Below, piece after piece: positions 22,916 through 37,147 of a stretch of 64,000 nucleotides of DNA; the first letter of the stretch is position 1; each line of letters starts with the position of its first letter. The notes beneath the pieces are model-generated. The model did not search any database. It saw only the letters and a program-made list of their open reading frames with translations, and was not told where the DNA came from. This stretch comes from Lanius collurio. Its lineage: Eukaryota; Chordata; Aves; Passeriformes; Laniidae. The position numbers and the translations under genes are program-made. The DNA is taken from positions 23,366,568 through 23,430,567 of the forward strand of contig JACBWW010000016.1 of NCBI GenBank assembly GCA_020086605.1, written 5' to 3'.

Positions 22916-25900
22916 AGTGTGCCCTCAGCAATGCTGTGCCATCTGTCTGGATGAGGCAGACATGGGAATGAGAAGGAAAATCAGGAAGGTGGGTTTAGGG
23001 CAGGTAAAATGACCCTTTTGGTCATCCTCTTCATTAAAATACTTTTATTTTCTGCAGTTTCATCCATTGCATTGCAGGCATAACATCCAACTCCCACTCA
23101 GTAATTCTGGGCACATGGGTACTGGGTACCAGCAAGTAAATAATGACATTGTGGGTATTTCTCTGGCATAATCACTTAAAGTGTATTGCAAAATTCAGCC
23201 TTTCTCTCTCTAGATGTACACACATAAACCTCTCTACTCTGTGTGTGAGTGCATGTGTAATGCAGATAAATCATTGGATTTCAATGACTACTGGGCTGAG
23301 ATTGAAATAAGAAATAGCTTGTTGATTACTAAGGCGATTAAAAGGATCATCTTATTGATTCCCACCCAGCCAGGCACAGACCTCAGTAATGAACATCGAC
23401 TGGTTTAATAAGGGAAAAGGCAAGATTTACTGGATGCATGTGCTTTTCATTAGAGTGAGCTGAAAGGAAATAAAAAATGCTGACCTACCCCGTCATGGGC
23501 CACTGTGCCTCTTACTCTTACTCGTGCAGCTAGTACAGGAAAGTAATAGAATGCAGTATGTGACTGCACAGGGGCAATACTAATAAAATTATTGAAACTA
23601 AAGTACCAGAAATTAAATTATTTTCTTCCATCTTTCCCTCTTTCGGTACTGATTTCCATTCCCTTTGCTTAGAGCACAAGAATTTGGATGTCCATTAAAA
23701 ATGAAAGCTGAGTATGTGTTTAAAATTCAGAGGCAAGGTCTCCTTCCCTTGTAGATCTGTTGGGAGATAAGAGATGCCTATAAGTAGCTCATCCATCTGG
23801 GTTCGTACTGGGAGCAAATGAACCTCTGAAAGATAAGCCTGAGGTTAAAAAGGCATCAGCATGGATGTTTGTGTTATACAGGAGTTCAGACATCGGCCCT
23901 ATTTGTTCTTGTAACAATCGATGGCTCTGTGAATGTCTCCTTCAGAAAGACTTTCATTTCTCAGCCTGAATCAGGTACAACTGCAGGTACTTGGTACAGC
24001 TTATGGGAAAATTTCTCTTCCTAACCATCAGCAACAGTAGCTGATTTTACAAGAAAACAAATAACCATATTTTCAAATGCATAAATCATACCTCAGAAAA
24101 TTTACACCCCTATCAGAGAACTCATACTTGAACCTAACTCCTACACTGATATGTAACCTCCTCAAAATCCGAGGCAGAGAGGTCAGTAGAGTACAGGACC
24201 CAGGCAGTGCAGGAAAGATCTTGTTTCTGGAAGAGAGGAAGCAGGTCTCTGAGGATTAGAGACGATGTGGGCTGCTGAGGGAGACAAGACTTTCAAATAA
24301 ACATCCCTTCACATCACCTTCTGATTCACAGAGCCCACAGTGCTGCTGAATCACAGGGATTTTTACAAATAATCAAATACCTTGCATGTCACATATATGA
24401 AACATGATGTTCTTACTCAGTAGCCCCAAGGAGAGTATTCCTTTCTAAAGCAGCACAATGTGTGTTTTCTTTGCCTGCTTACACAGCGAATGATGAGGAA
24501 ATGATAAAATTTAGTATTGTGACCACTTTTCATTCTGCATGAGAAGTGCAGGTTTCCTGGAGCATATAAAACCAGAGGGGCCAAAGTCTGCTTAGATCTG
24601 CAGTCTGCAAATCCAAAGTACCTCCACTAACCCTGGGAGTGTTAGGCAAGATCTGCCACCATGTCCCATTTTAAGGAAAGAGGGGACAGCCCCTGTTAGT
24701 AAATGAATATTCCTTTAACTTGAGGAATGGGTACTATACTCACAGCTATATGTGAGCCTCTGTGAGGGGCTCCTTGTCACTGCATCCTTTCAACATCACA
24801 GGAACTTGGCTGATCTTCTTTCAGTTTAATTTCTTTTTACTATTGTTAATGACTGTGGGATGGTACCGAGGTGACTTCATTAGAGTTAAGATCTTTCCTG
24901 GCCATGTGTCCTACTAGAGTGGTTTTCTCTGCTCCATCTTCTTGTCTTATGTACCTTGTGAGCTCAATTCTGCCTCCAGGGAGCACAGGCAGAGTCCCAG
25001 CTGGTTTGGGAGTCTTGACTTGGTGGCCCAGGAATCAGCAGCTCTTTACGAGTACGGTGGAAAGCATTTCATTCTCTCTCAGCTGAATGCCTTTGGGTAA
25101 CAGCTCAACAGGAGTTTGGGGAATCAGCCTTCTAAAGAACCAAGATGCTGATAAATGATATCTTGCCTCCAGGCAGATGCTCCCAGCTCCCAGGAACTGC
25201 TGAGCTCCAAATTCAGCAAGAACTGGTGACACTGACATGACATTCAGGTGAGAGAGGCCACTGTTGAGGGCATGAAATATGCCTCATAAGTGATATCTCC
25301 TCGGGAGCTGAGAGCCCTTGTCCTTGCAGGGATGTGTCCCTCAGGCCATCGCTGTGCCTGGCCTGGAGCCAGCCCTGCCAGTGCCACTCAAACCCCAGAG
25401 CATCCAGTCCTTGTGCTGTAACTGCAGCTCTGAATGCGGCTCCTCCAGCCACGGTTTCCCTCTCGGGTCCCCTGTGTCCCCAGTTCTGCCCAGACAGGTT
25501 GATGGCTGGGTTGGATAAATGGCTGTAGCACAAGATGATGGACCAGTGGCATGAAAAGTTATTTCAGGAGCCATGAAACTCTGCCTACACGAGAAGTCTC
25601 TGAGGTGCTAATATTAAACAAGTCCAAGCGCTCTGAAGCCCTCTGTGAACATCTTTCTCTCTGCTTATGAGTGCCCTCTTTAAATCAAACTCAGAATGGT
25701 CAGGTCAGAAATAAAATGCAGCTGAAGGCCTCCAGAAGCATTGAGAAAGGACTTCAACTCAAAAGAAATGGCTTAGCTTCCAGTCACACCAACCTGGCTA
25801 AAAGCTACCACAGCTCTGCCAGAAGGGACAGGGGTCTCTCACCTTGAGTCCTAACAAGTCCTACCTTCATCCCTTTCCCAGAAACCAAGGATGGCGTTTC

Positions 25901-28900
25901 CTGCATACAAACTAGTGATTTAAGAAATGTTGTACATTATGCTGTAGACTGGAAAAAAGCCCACATTGTCCAGGCAGACTTTTTCCTAGAGCTGATTTTC
26001 CTCCTCTGTCTGCTTCCACCCAAGAGGTGCCAGCAGTCAGAGCTTCCCCTTCCAAAGCTGGCGGTGCCAACTTCCAGCTGAGGTCAGAGTTAAGGTTTGT
26101 TCCTTTTGCAGAGGAATTTGGGCATGTGTTAGATTTCTTGGATGCTGGAAATGCAAAGAGTTTCTTGTGGAGGCTGTTTCTTGGTGTGATTGCTTGCTAT
26201 AATGTGTGGGCACAAAGGGGTGTCCAAAGCTCTCCTTAGCCAAATATTTCCATGCATTTTAAGATTTGCATGGGTGGGTTTTGTACTTAAGCAGCCTTTA
26301 ATGTATTCAAAAAAAGGTTTGGTTGGTGGCTTACATAATCGTGTTGAATCTGACCCAGACGTGTTGTCACAGCACTGCTGTCAGAGAGAGTGAGCTGTCA
26401 GATTGAAATATTCGCTTGTAATGTAGGTTATTGGGCCCCTTCTTTCCAAAGTGCACTTGGCAGAAAGGCAGGAGTGGTAGGAACTGGAATTAGAGAGTTC
26501 TCCACCAGGGTCAAATCTTCTCAAGTTGCTGCCTCATAATTTGCAGGTAAACTTTGTTCTGTTTCAGCACCAGATTGCAGCTGATTGTTTTTTTCACTGC
26601 TCTTCACTGGAATCATGGTTAGAGGTTGCAACTTCACCTAGTGGTCTGAAATTCTAGGATTTACTGGAAATATGCCCAAATAGGAAGTAAAAGCATTCAA
26701 GGACTCAGGGTGACTGCAGTTAGCCTTACAACACAGACCACTGCACCATCAGGCACCATCATTATGTAGTTGATCTCTAATTAAAACCTGAAATATCAGA
26801 GACCATATAAAGGGCTGACCTTTTCTGCTGAGAAAAGACTCATTGTTCTCTGTTGCTAAAGATACATGAGGTATCTTTAAAGATGTAACCTTGCTCATTC
26901 CAGGACACTTTTTAAAAAATATTCCACTCTAGTCATTAATAGGAGAATCAAGTAGCTCTAAAAAGAACATTTCATACCATATAACAGCAGTTACATACAT
27001 TTGAAAACATTTTACTGTGTATTTCTTAGCTATTGAAACTTAAATTTTTTTATTATGCACCATCTCTTTTTTAAAATCAGTTTGGGTATCAGGGATTAAA
27101 AATGTTAATTTTATCTTGGAGAGTATTATTTCTCAATCAAATAATGTGATGGTTTTCCATGGATAAATCTTCCACTTGCCATGTGTCATCTTTATTTCAT
27201 AACATGGTGATCCCACAGTGTTGTGACTGCTTGGCACAATATATCACATAATATATCTGCTACCTGGATTCTCATTACAGAGGGAGAGACAAGTGAGATT
27301 GGAAAGTGAGAGCAGAACCCTTCTGATTAAAGTAAAATGGAAAATGGTGAGAAGTAAAAAAAAGACTGTGGAAAAGCCTCTTTATCAGCACCTTGAATTC
27401 TCCCCAGGTTCAAGTGATACTGGTAGAAAAACAGCTTAATTTCTGCCCTATCAAAAGACAGTTTTTTGATCAGAGGAGAGGGAACTTAGGAAAGGAAGTT
27501 AGTTTATTGGGAAGACAAGGCATCTGTGGAAGATACCGATCTGAACCAAAAACATGCGTTGGTATCCTCAGCTCGAGCAGAGTCTGCAGCCTCAGCTCCC
27601 TGGGGCTCCGGACTGCTCTGGCTGCATTTAATGTGCTTTGCACCAGCTCCAAGGCAGCTCCTCTCCCCTTGCACACATTACAAACACCGGCTCTTTGGAA
27701 CAGTTCAGCTAAGCCAAAACTCTTCATTTGAAGTTTCATCCTCGGGGATGGCTCCAACAGTTCCACCAAAGGCAGAGAAAGGGTCCCAGACTTCTCACCA
27801 CCAGTGTGTTGTAGGGGCTCCAGGAGGTCCCTGATAGCCATCGCCTCTGGTTTGTGTTTGTACACACACATCTGTATGAGCTTTGTTTCAGTTGGGTACT
27901 ACTTCTGATAGATGGGCAATCTAACTCTGTCTGTAACAATGGACTTGATTGCTTAATTGAGCTTTGTGTTGGTTTTGCTCGCACGCAAGTGAGTTCACAG
28001 GAATTCAACATGTGCTCCAATATTTCCTCCTTCTGCACAGAAGGAATAAAAGGAAGTTACCTAAGCTGTTCAACAACTTCTCTCTTTGCTGTCTTTCCCT
28101 GGTATTCTTCAGCCTTGACATCTCCAAGCTTATTTTGCTGACCCAGCTGCATAGCTTGATTTACAGGATGTGAGAAGATGAGGCACCAGCTTCAGTTCAG
28201 TTCTCTGAGGCTGCCCCAGCTCACACCACTCAGTTCATTTTTACTCAGCCCCTCACTCTGATGAAATCTGCTTTGAGTTAATCTGGACAGTATGTCCAAT
28301 ACTGGTCCTCACATTAATTCAGCTTCATTCTTTGAATTAAATATTTCAGGGCAGAACTGATTATAAATGGTTGATGCCACTTGCATTATATAATTGACTG
28401 ACAACTGAACAGTCTCTCCTAGGTTTCATATTCCATGGGCAATGGTGTGTTCTGTCATGAAATGAAACATTTGCTAAAGCCTGATCTCAGTGCCCTTTGC
28501 ATGGGCAGGATGTGGAATAGGCCATAACCTGGCACAGACCAGGTCTCCTGCCTGGGATGGGACATGGGCAGTGTCTGAGCACAGCCACTCCTCACGGAGC
28601 CTGGAGCTGTCTGGAGGACCTGCCACCACTGCACTGCTATTAAATGAGCAGGGACCACTCTGGTGTGCACTCACTATCTTCATGACATTACCAAAAAGAA
28701 TCAAAAGAAAAAAAAAAATTGAAGACCTAGAAAGGCTATAAATCCCCTAAACAGGGGAAGATAAATTTGTGTGAAAAGTCATGAGGAACCTGACAGGAAA
28801 GAGTTACTTTATGCCATTTAGTGGCGAGGAAAAACAGCCCTAGGTTTTCTATTGTCTGCAGGTTTTTCTCTGTGAGAACAGAAGGTTGGGCACAAGGTGA

Positions 28901-28984
28901 ACTGTCAGGAGGAAAAATCGAGGGAATCATAGAGAAGATGGGCCTTGTACATAATTGATCTGACAGAGTGCTGCCCACTCCATC
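22916..28984. other. Unique non-coding DNA
   Basis: About 6 kb without a recognised family or exon. Local GC-rich stretches (25300-25520, 27560-27830, 28480-28640) generate overlapping open frames on both strands, the longest 133 codons (27470-27871 minus), with no domain. The interval 26760-27200 is AT-rich with ATTA strings. I see no tRNA and no tandem array. Confidence 0.5.
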
Positions 28985-29215
28985 ATTGTGGCTGAAATAT
29001 GCTCGGCCTCCTGCGCAATAATGCATGCGAGTTTAGCAGCGCAAGACTTGGTCTATTAGGGAGTTTGTTTAATCAGGAATGCTCCCATCCCTGCCAGTGC
29101 TCAGCGTCGCTTGCAAAACACGAAATCTGCTCTCTGGCTGGAAGAGAAAATTCTGCTGTGCTCAACACTTTCAGCAGCAGACATAAAAGCAGAAAGTGAC
29201 TTTGAGTAAAATCGG
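28985..29215. promoter_or_regulatory. CpG-retaining candidate regulatory element
   Basis: About eight CpGs survive in 230 bp, against near absence in the neighbouring kilobases. They lie at ATGCTCGG, CTGCGCAATA (29011-29020), GCATGCGAG, CAGCGCAAG, AGCGTCGCTT, CACGAAATC and ATCGGGAG. CTGCGCAAT differs from the palindromic C/EBP site TTGCGCAAT at one base. No repeat family accounts for it, and the overlapping small frames on both strands have no domain. A conserved or unmethylated element would explain the pattern, but chance remains possible. Confidence 0.25.
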
Positions 29216-32200
29216 GAGCTATTGGAAATAAGAGCAACATCTCTACTGCCTTCAACCAGGCCAGTTCTATGCTTTGTTCCCTGAAGAATTCCCTCACTGT
29301 TTCTCCCCATCCGATTTCTCTTTCCTTTTTTTGATCTGCTTAGTGGAAGGCGTTATCATCTCATTGAATTTTGTCACAACTGTCCCAGCAATATGGAAAA
29401 TCAGAAGCTCTGTGGTCTTTTGTAACTAGTTGTAATTGGCTTTCATGTGAGGGGCAAAAGATCCCTGAGAATTGGGGATTTCAAACCTGGAGTGTTATCA
29501 CAGCCACTAAATATCACTACTTTGCTACAGCAAGATAAAGAGGCAAAGCTTAATAGACGAAGACTCACCATGCTTTGTGTGAGTCCTGACAAAAGCTGGC
29601 AATCGCCTTTTGAAGACTCTGGGTGGTCCAATCGTGCAGACTTTTTTGGGAAGCCTCTGTCCTGCCTTGCTTTGAGACAAATGTGGGTGAGTGGGCAAAT
29701 GCTGCAAAGTGTCAGCAGTTCTGTAGGAGAGCTCCCAGACCCCGCGGTGCTCGGTGGGACTCGGCTGCCCGCTGGCTCAGGCTGCAGGGGAAATGCAGAT
29801 CCTGCTGGCCATCCTCAAATCCAGAGCTCCAGAGCTATGGAGAAACCACAGAAATTTCCCTGCACCGTGACCTCTGTCACCTCCTGCTGAGGCCACAGAG
29901 CGAGTGCTGGACGTTATCCCTTGCAGCCCATCCTATGGTGGATAAATCAAGGCAGCAGCACAGCAATATTGCAGAAGGGTCACCACAAGCAATTTTCTAA
30001 AAACTGTGCTGACATCACCAGAAATTTTATTTAAATCCTTACTATTTCCAGATAAAAAATCCATCATCATTATGAAATTGACTTGTATCAGACCCCAGAA
30101 TAATCTTTTCAGAAAGGATCGCTCCTGATGTTTAAACAAATTGTGATTTATTTTATCAATTAGATTTTTCCTCTGGCTAATGTAGGCAAGAGCTATGATC
30201 AGCAACTCCAAGCTCAGTAATTTTGCCTAAAAACATTTGACAAAAAAGGGGTTAATGATTTCCATGCAGGGTGAAGCTATCAGGAATTAGTGCTGCGGAG
30301 TGTAGAACATTCACTTTTACAGTAGGTGGTGTTCTTGTTACACTTTCATACACGCCAGGCTAATTAACTGTCTTAAAGACCACATCATTAAATTATTTCC
30401 CCTGCTTAAAACGCTGCAATGTTTAATGTACCCCAGCAATTCAATTATGTTTAAAACAATATCCTAAGGATGAACTACTATAGGGTGGCATTTAGAGGAA
30501 ATTTCACACTTTACCTCAAACACAGGTAAAACACAAGAGCAAAAATAGAATTTGAATTCCAAAATAGCTGTTTGAGAAAAAAATCTTCCACAAAAGCTTG
30601 TAAATGGAGCTAATTATTATAGTGTCAATGATTCATTTTGCCTTTAATCTCTTTTGTAAAAGTTCAAAGACTTGAAAGAGTTTTGCTTTTCCTTCAATCC
30701 TTGTTAAGATATGCCTGTTCCATCTTATGATATACTTCTATTTTTTTGTTGCTTTACCCTCTTTCCCTGATGCAGTTTCTATTATTTTAAGAAAAAAGCA
30801 TGCAGCTTAATTAAGTATAACATGTTGGAAGGGGGGTGAGGTCCTGCTGGTGTATTTCAGATATTGTGTTAGGGAGGCCAGATGCAGATGCCTCTGCTGA
30901 ACCCTTAATCAAACCAGCTCACGTTCATTTATGAGAAGAGAAGCAGCTGCATTTTGGCTCTGCCCCCTTCCACACCAGCATCATTTCCAGGCACCAGCCA
31001 TGCATCTCAGGGTGGCAGAACGAGTGCAGGGTGAGCAGGCTCACGAAGGACACAGCCCTGCTCCCACCTTGCTCACTGTCACCAGGAGTGCAGGGAATGT
31101 CCTCTGTGCTGGGGACCAGGAGCACCCAGCTCAGCCACAAGGGTAGGAGCAGCTTCTACATCAGAAGCTTGTGTCATTCTGGACCTGTGTAAAAACAGGC
31201 CTCAAAGGGACAAGAAGAGCATTTTGGAGCACAACTGAGTCCAAAAACAGCCAGCCACTCTCCTCTACAGTCTTTGAATAGTGTTTAAGAAATACTGATT
31301 CCTTATGTCAGGGAATCAAGCTTAAAAACACTTACAAGCCTTGTTGATATTTGGGTAGAAAGCTGTGTTCTACAACAGGGCTTTTTTTTCACAAACTAAT
31401 CAAATTAGTCTTTAAAACCTTACTAGGCACACTTCAGGTCAATATACAGATTTTGCTGTTAGAGCTGGGATAGCATCCAGATAAAATGCAAATCATCAAC
31501 CCAAAAATTTGAATTGCATTCATCTTCATCTTCTGTCCTTTCAATAGGAATGCCAGTCATCTGAATAGCTTTTGGTACCACTCCATATGTGGGAGATGCC
31601 CAAAACCTATCTCATTTTCTAAAGCCTTGTGCCAAGCCATGTGAGGGTAAGCGGACTTTTAGATAAAACTTGCTGAAACCTAACTCAGGTAATAAATCAC
31701 AATAAGGATGTGTGGGAGCCCCAACCACATAGAGAAGTCAGAACTCAGAGTTGTTGCTTACAGTTATCAAAGCTGTAGCTCTCATTTGACCAAAATGCTC
31801 GTATCCAGCACAAGGTGATACTTTTCATTTTGAATGAGTGACAAAACTTTGGTCAGGTGTCTTGCTGCAGTGTAATCAGTCAGGTGACAGACAATGCAGC
31901 TGGCACCTGGGTGCACAATTTCACTTGCGTGTGTGACGCCATCACGTGGGGAGATGTGTCATTGTCATGTCAGGGAGAGGGACCCGGCTGTGTCTTGTGG
32001 TGGACACTTCAGGTGATGCGAGGTGGAAGATCACTGTGCTCATGAAAAAGGGGATCTGTAAACAAGCTGGGGCTACCAAGGAATTTATCCTCTTCTCACA
32101 CTTGATGGTATTTCCTGGTGGACTGAATCCAGCCTTTAGGGAATTAACTGGCTATTCCTAATCTAAGTTAAATTAAAAGGAACTGCAGTGTCTATAGGAG

Positions 32201-35200
32201 ACCATGAGATTGGATTTTAGTGTGGAAATATCAAGTTGTTCCTACCCAACTGACAATATATTACTGCAGCCTAGAACCTCACCGGTGAGAAAACCTTCTC
32301 AGATTTTAAAGGTCTAAAATTAGAATGTGTTTTGCAGCAAAGTTTGAGTTGATTTCTATTGTAAGGAATTCCCTCACCATAAGGGAAGAGTGTATGCAAC
32401 AGCAATTTCTACCAAACAGTGGCTGCAAATCCTACAAGGACTTGCTTATATGGCCAATATAGGCAGAGGGAGCTGCTTCTTCAGCAGCTCAGTGCTGGTG
32501 AACGTTCTCCTCACGCAGGTCTGTAGGGAGATCTGTGATCCAGGTGAAACTGATCCCTGGAGTATCAGTTGCACAAGTATTTTCATGCACTTCCCCAGAG
32601 CAGCTGAGCAGAGAAGGAACCCTGCTGTCACTCCCCCTTCATGCTGTGAACCCAGGCAAGGAAATGGCCTGTCAGAAATACCAGGTATTTCTCTTTTAAA
32701 CCAGGTCAGTTTACACTGAGATCGGTTTTCTGATCTCTCACTGCATGGTCAGAGAAACACCTGTGCTGACACAGGGGGAGGGAGCACAAACAACCATCTG
32801 GAGAGCATGGGGGGACAGGAAACCCATTTTGGTTGCAGAATACACTTCTGCCAGCTTAACTAGGCATGGAGTGGTGGCATTAATCAAGACCTTGAAACAA
32901 GCCTCAAGGCAAACATAGCATGGCATCTGAGGGATTAGCCACGGGAGGAAATACATTGCTGATAATATGGTGACCCAGAAGTCCTTAAAACATGTACATC
33001 TACACCAAGATACCTCAATGCTGGGCTAAGGATGACATTGATTTTACTGGGACCTGCTCAGGAAATTCTGATTATGTGATGGTTGGAAATAAGTAGGTCT
33101 TTGATGTGTTAATTCACAGTAATGAAGTTAGAATAGAAATATGTATTTGGAACATTGATAGGTACCTGTGTTGTTTCTAAAACATGTGGAGCACAAGCCC
33201 TTTGTACCCTGTTTGGGATTAAGTCCTTGCCCTGGTGAATTCTGCAGTGAAGGGCAGACATACACAGTCATCCTGACTCCACTTGAAGTCCAGGCACGTC
33301 CATGCTATATATTGTGCTGCCTAGTCTTGCATTTGTTTCCTCCTTTTGAATTATTCTTCACAATTTTAAATTGGCTTTAATGCATTTATTTTCCATATAT
33401 GTCTCTATGATTTATTTCACATTTTATTCCAATTTTTATGCCATCATATACTTAGACAAAATTTTTTTTTAACCTTCAGTTTCTGCATCTGTTTTACAAA
33501 TAAATTGCAAATGTCAAGATCATTTCCTTTCTCAAGCATTTCCTAAACCCTAACCTCAACAAGTTGCGTGTAACATAAAACATACAGCAGGAACTTAACA
33601 CACAGGAATGCATATAACAATCTCTCTTTTTTCCTAATGTAGTTATGCTTACTTAAGGCATTGATTTCCTTGAAGCAGTCAATAAAATACTTCAGGTAGT
33701 AAAATATACTCTGACAGTAATACTTCCCCTTCAGTACTTCTCCCTTTCCTTGCTGAAGACTCCACTCATTAGAAAAGTGAAGATCATAATTGTTATATAT
33801 GTTTAAATGGTATCTCAGGATTTCAGCTAGACTCTGGTCTGCTCTTGACCCAGGGATTATATATTTGGGTCATCCATAACATGGCTATTACTCAGAGTGA
33901 CTCAAGCACTCACTTTCTTAGGAAGGAATTTGTCGCACTGATTTCATCCCCTCTTTTTTATAACTTAGCTGAACATTCAAAATGAGATTTTAGAGCTTTG
34001 AGAACCACTCTCTTAAAAAGGCTGTTAGAAAATACCTTTAAATAAGTGCAAAGCCCACTGAATTTTGGAAAGTAATTTCTCCAGAAAGAAATTACAGCCT
34101 AGATGGTAAGGCTGACGTGGTACATTAGGCTCTGCCTGTCCCTGGATGTCCATCTGCAATTAAAGGACCTCAGAGCAGCAACATCTTTGAGAAAAGATGA
34201 ATCCTGCCACTAGCAAACAAAACCACAATTCACCCAACTCAATGAACTTTGGCTTGTGAGCCCTTGCTCTTGTCCCCTTGCAATTTGCCCACCAAGCCCT
34301 GGGAAACATTAGTCTGAACCCAACTGACCCATAGAGAGCAATGGGAAAACGTCCCTCGGTTCAGGCAGGTGTCACCCCCGAGCACCTTTTTGTCTAGACC
34401 AGCATCACCACTGGGAGCTGAGGGCATGGCACCCCACAGGGCCAAGAGCTGTGCTAGGAGAGCCTGGTGTGACAAAGATCAGCTGTGCTTTATTTGAGTT
34501 GCACATTTAAAGTTGCTACAAATACCCTGGACTGTTTAGTGCAGAAAATAGGTTTGCTGGGATTAGAAAAGGGCAGTAAATCAAGTACATACAGTGTTTG
34601 CTCCTACTAAACAAGCATCTCAGTTTCATGTCTGACTTGAACCTATACCAGAAGGTTACAATAGTTTTGCAACACTCATTTTATTTTAGATGCATATGAG
34701 GGAGCTTTAAGGAGGTGCTGAACACCCCCATTCCTAATTTGCAGTTATAATTATTTTGCAAGAAACACAGTTCTGCAAAAAAGTCTGTGACAGAACTGGA
34801 GATAGGAATTTTTCTTCTCTAAATGCACCAAAGGTGTTGGAAGGGACAGAGCAGGGATCCCACCCTGAACTCATCAATCACCTTCACCTCATACCTGCCA
34901 GAAAGGTGCCTGTGCTGCAAGGGGTTTGTCCTCTCTAGGAGCCATAGAATTTTTGGCTTCTCCTCTGTCACTTCTACATAGATCCAGAATCAAAGCTTTG
35001 AAAATAGCAGAGGCAAGAACATCCTTAGAGCCCTGAGTTATTTCTTGCTCTTCTCCAAACCACTACTATCACATATGAAAAATTAATCCAAAATAACCAG
35101 CACCAACTTTCCTCTGGAATCATCAAGGTAAAAGGCCACATGTCCCAGTCAAAGTGCACCAGCTTTTGCCACAAATTTCCAGCAGCAGATATTCAAATCT

Positions 35201-37147
35201 AAATTCAAATTAAGAACTCTCAGTGCTCTGAGAGTAAAATCACTTTTTACTGACTGGCAAATTCATATGTGTAACAAATAACAGACTTGATTAGAAAGAT
35301 AGTTCTGAAATTTTATTTTCTGCCTCCAGTTCCTTGCCATGTGCACCACTTCTTTCCCAAAGGAAAGATCATAGGCTCAGTCTTTCAAAGAGCAGGATTT
35401 TCTTTGCTCTCCATATGATGCCTGCTGGTCACTGTGCCCTGTGAGTTATACAGCCCTGTCACTTAGGGAGCTTAGCAAACTCATGTTTTTCTAATGATCC
35501 CATCTCAGCAGCATCATCCAGAGGGTTTGGCTGCCATTTGTCACTGCCTCCATGAGAGAAGGGAAGGAGACAATTCCTACTGGAGATCTGAGTCCAATTT
35601 ACCACTGTGCTACTCTACTTTCATGCAAGTGTCTCTCTAGTGCCTTCTTTGGAAAAAGATGCTTCTTCAGAGGGTTAAAATATCTCAATAACCTTATGTT
35701 AGTGAAGAATTGACAGCCCTGCTGTACATTAAAAGATTTTCTATTGCAAGGGCCAGACAGAGCTGCTGTACAGGTGAGGCAGTGCATGAGAAAAGCCTTT
35801 GGGGTACAGGAGGGCTGGGTGGTCTGGCAGGCAGGCAGGAGCACAGGGGGAGAGACCAGCCTGCTCTATGCACCTCATTAAATGGAACATGGACAGCAAA
35901 TGCACTCATCATTGCAAGGAATAAAATAAACAGGTACAAATATCCACACACATCTTCTGCTCCAAAACCTTAGGTAGCAGAATTTCCAGTTTTGGAAATT
36001 CTGGCAAAAAACAGCCAGAATATTGTATGCTAAATTTACCTGACAATTTAACTCATAACCTGCTCATTTGTCACTGGGTGTACTGAGTGTATCCAAGAGA
36101 GCCAGGGCATTGCTTGAAAATGTTTAAGACAGAAATTCCTACTGCCTTTTGTACCCTTTGCTACTCCTTTGCAGGCCAGTTTAATGCACTGTGTCACAGA
36201 AACGTGACACTGTGCTTTAGCAGTGCCAGCAGATTGCGTTACCCTGCCTGACTGTACCCAAGTCACACATTTCTCTCTGCCTGCAGTCCCAGAGGTCACA
36301 GCTAAGGTCAGGAGAGAACAAAAATGATGCTTTGTGATCCAGAATTTAGACAGTTATCAACTCATAAATCTTGGTCAGACTGTAACAACAAAGCATGGGA
36401 CAGTTCAGCCCTCACACACACACAGATGTCTTCAGGGGAAAAAAAAGACAAAACTATGCATCAGACAAAAATGACTGAATTTAGCATGTGGCAAAGCAGA
36501 CATGCCTTCTTCAGATATTTTTATTTTTCTATTTTCCTCTCCTCTTTTTCCACATTTCTAGGTGAGAATAGAAGATTGTGTCACCACTTCAAAGTATTTA
36601 TAGCAGTTAGCTAAGAAGCAATGATCATAAGCAGAATCACTTAAAGAACAACATTGAAATGTTTTTCATACTGAAAATAAATGACTCATTGCTTTGTATT
36701 TGGCAGCTTGAAATGGGACCTCTTTCCTTAATGACATTCCTCCTTTGCAGTGTGCTTATAGTCACTTGCTGTTGTTCATTTGTTTGTAGTACCAGTAATC
36801 CTTGGCACTTACAGTCCGTACTGTACTTTTAATTCAAAGACTTTATGAATGCTGATTAATTAAACTGAACAGACCCCTTAGGAAGTTAATGGTTATAGCA
36901 GCTTTCAGATCAGAAAACAGAGAAGCTAAGTTTCTTGCAAAAAAACCCAAACAGACAAAAGAACCCTGCCGCAAGTCACAGGTGAATTCTAGAATTCAGA
37001 GGAGTTTTGTTCCCCCCCAGGACTGAGGGCAGCACGGCATGTATCATGCAAGATTTCTACCACTTGTGCCCAACCTGGTTAACAAAGAAACATTTGGAAT
37101 TTTGGTCCTGGTCTGGTTTTGCACTTTTTACTCAGAACAGAAGGTAA
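29216..37147. other. Unique non-coding DNA
   Basis: About 7.9 kb without a recognised gene or family. The 30340-30480 stretch is AT-rich with ATTAA strings and resembles a CNE in texture. At 31870-32020 E-box-like strings (CAGGTG, CACGTG) sit beside a TGACG string. A tight stem-loop lies at 36191-36210 (GTGTCAC / GTGACAC with a 6-nt loop), and a (CA)6 run at 36413-36424. None of these comes with a coding frame. Confidence 0.5.

Noticed and set aside
31857..32045. Peptide with immunoglobulin-like wording (GDVSLSCQGEGPG)
   Set aside because: Only one short string matches. There is no second cysteine and tryptophan at proper spacing, no splice sites and no neighbouring domain, so it is most likely chance.
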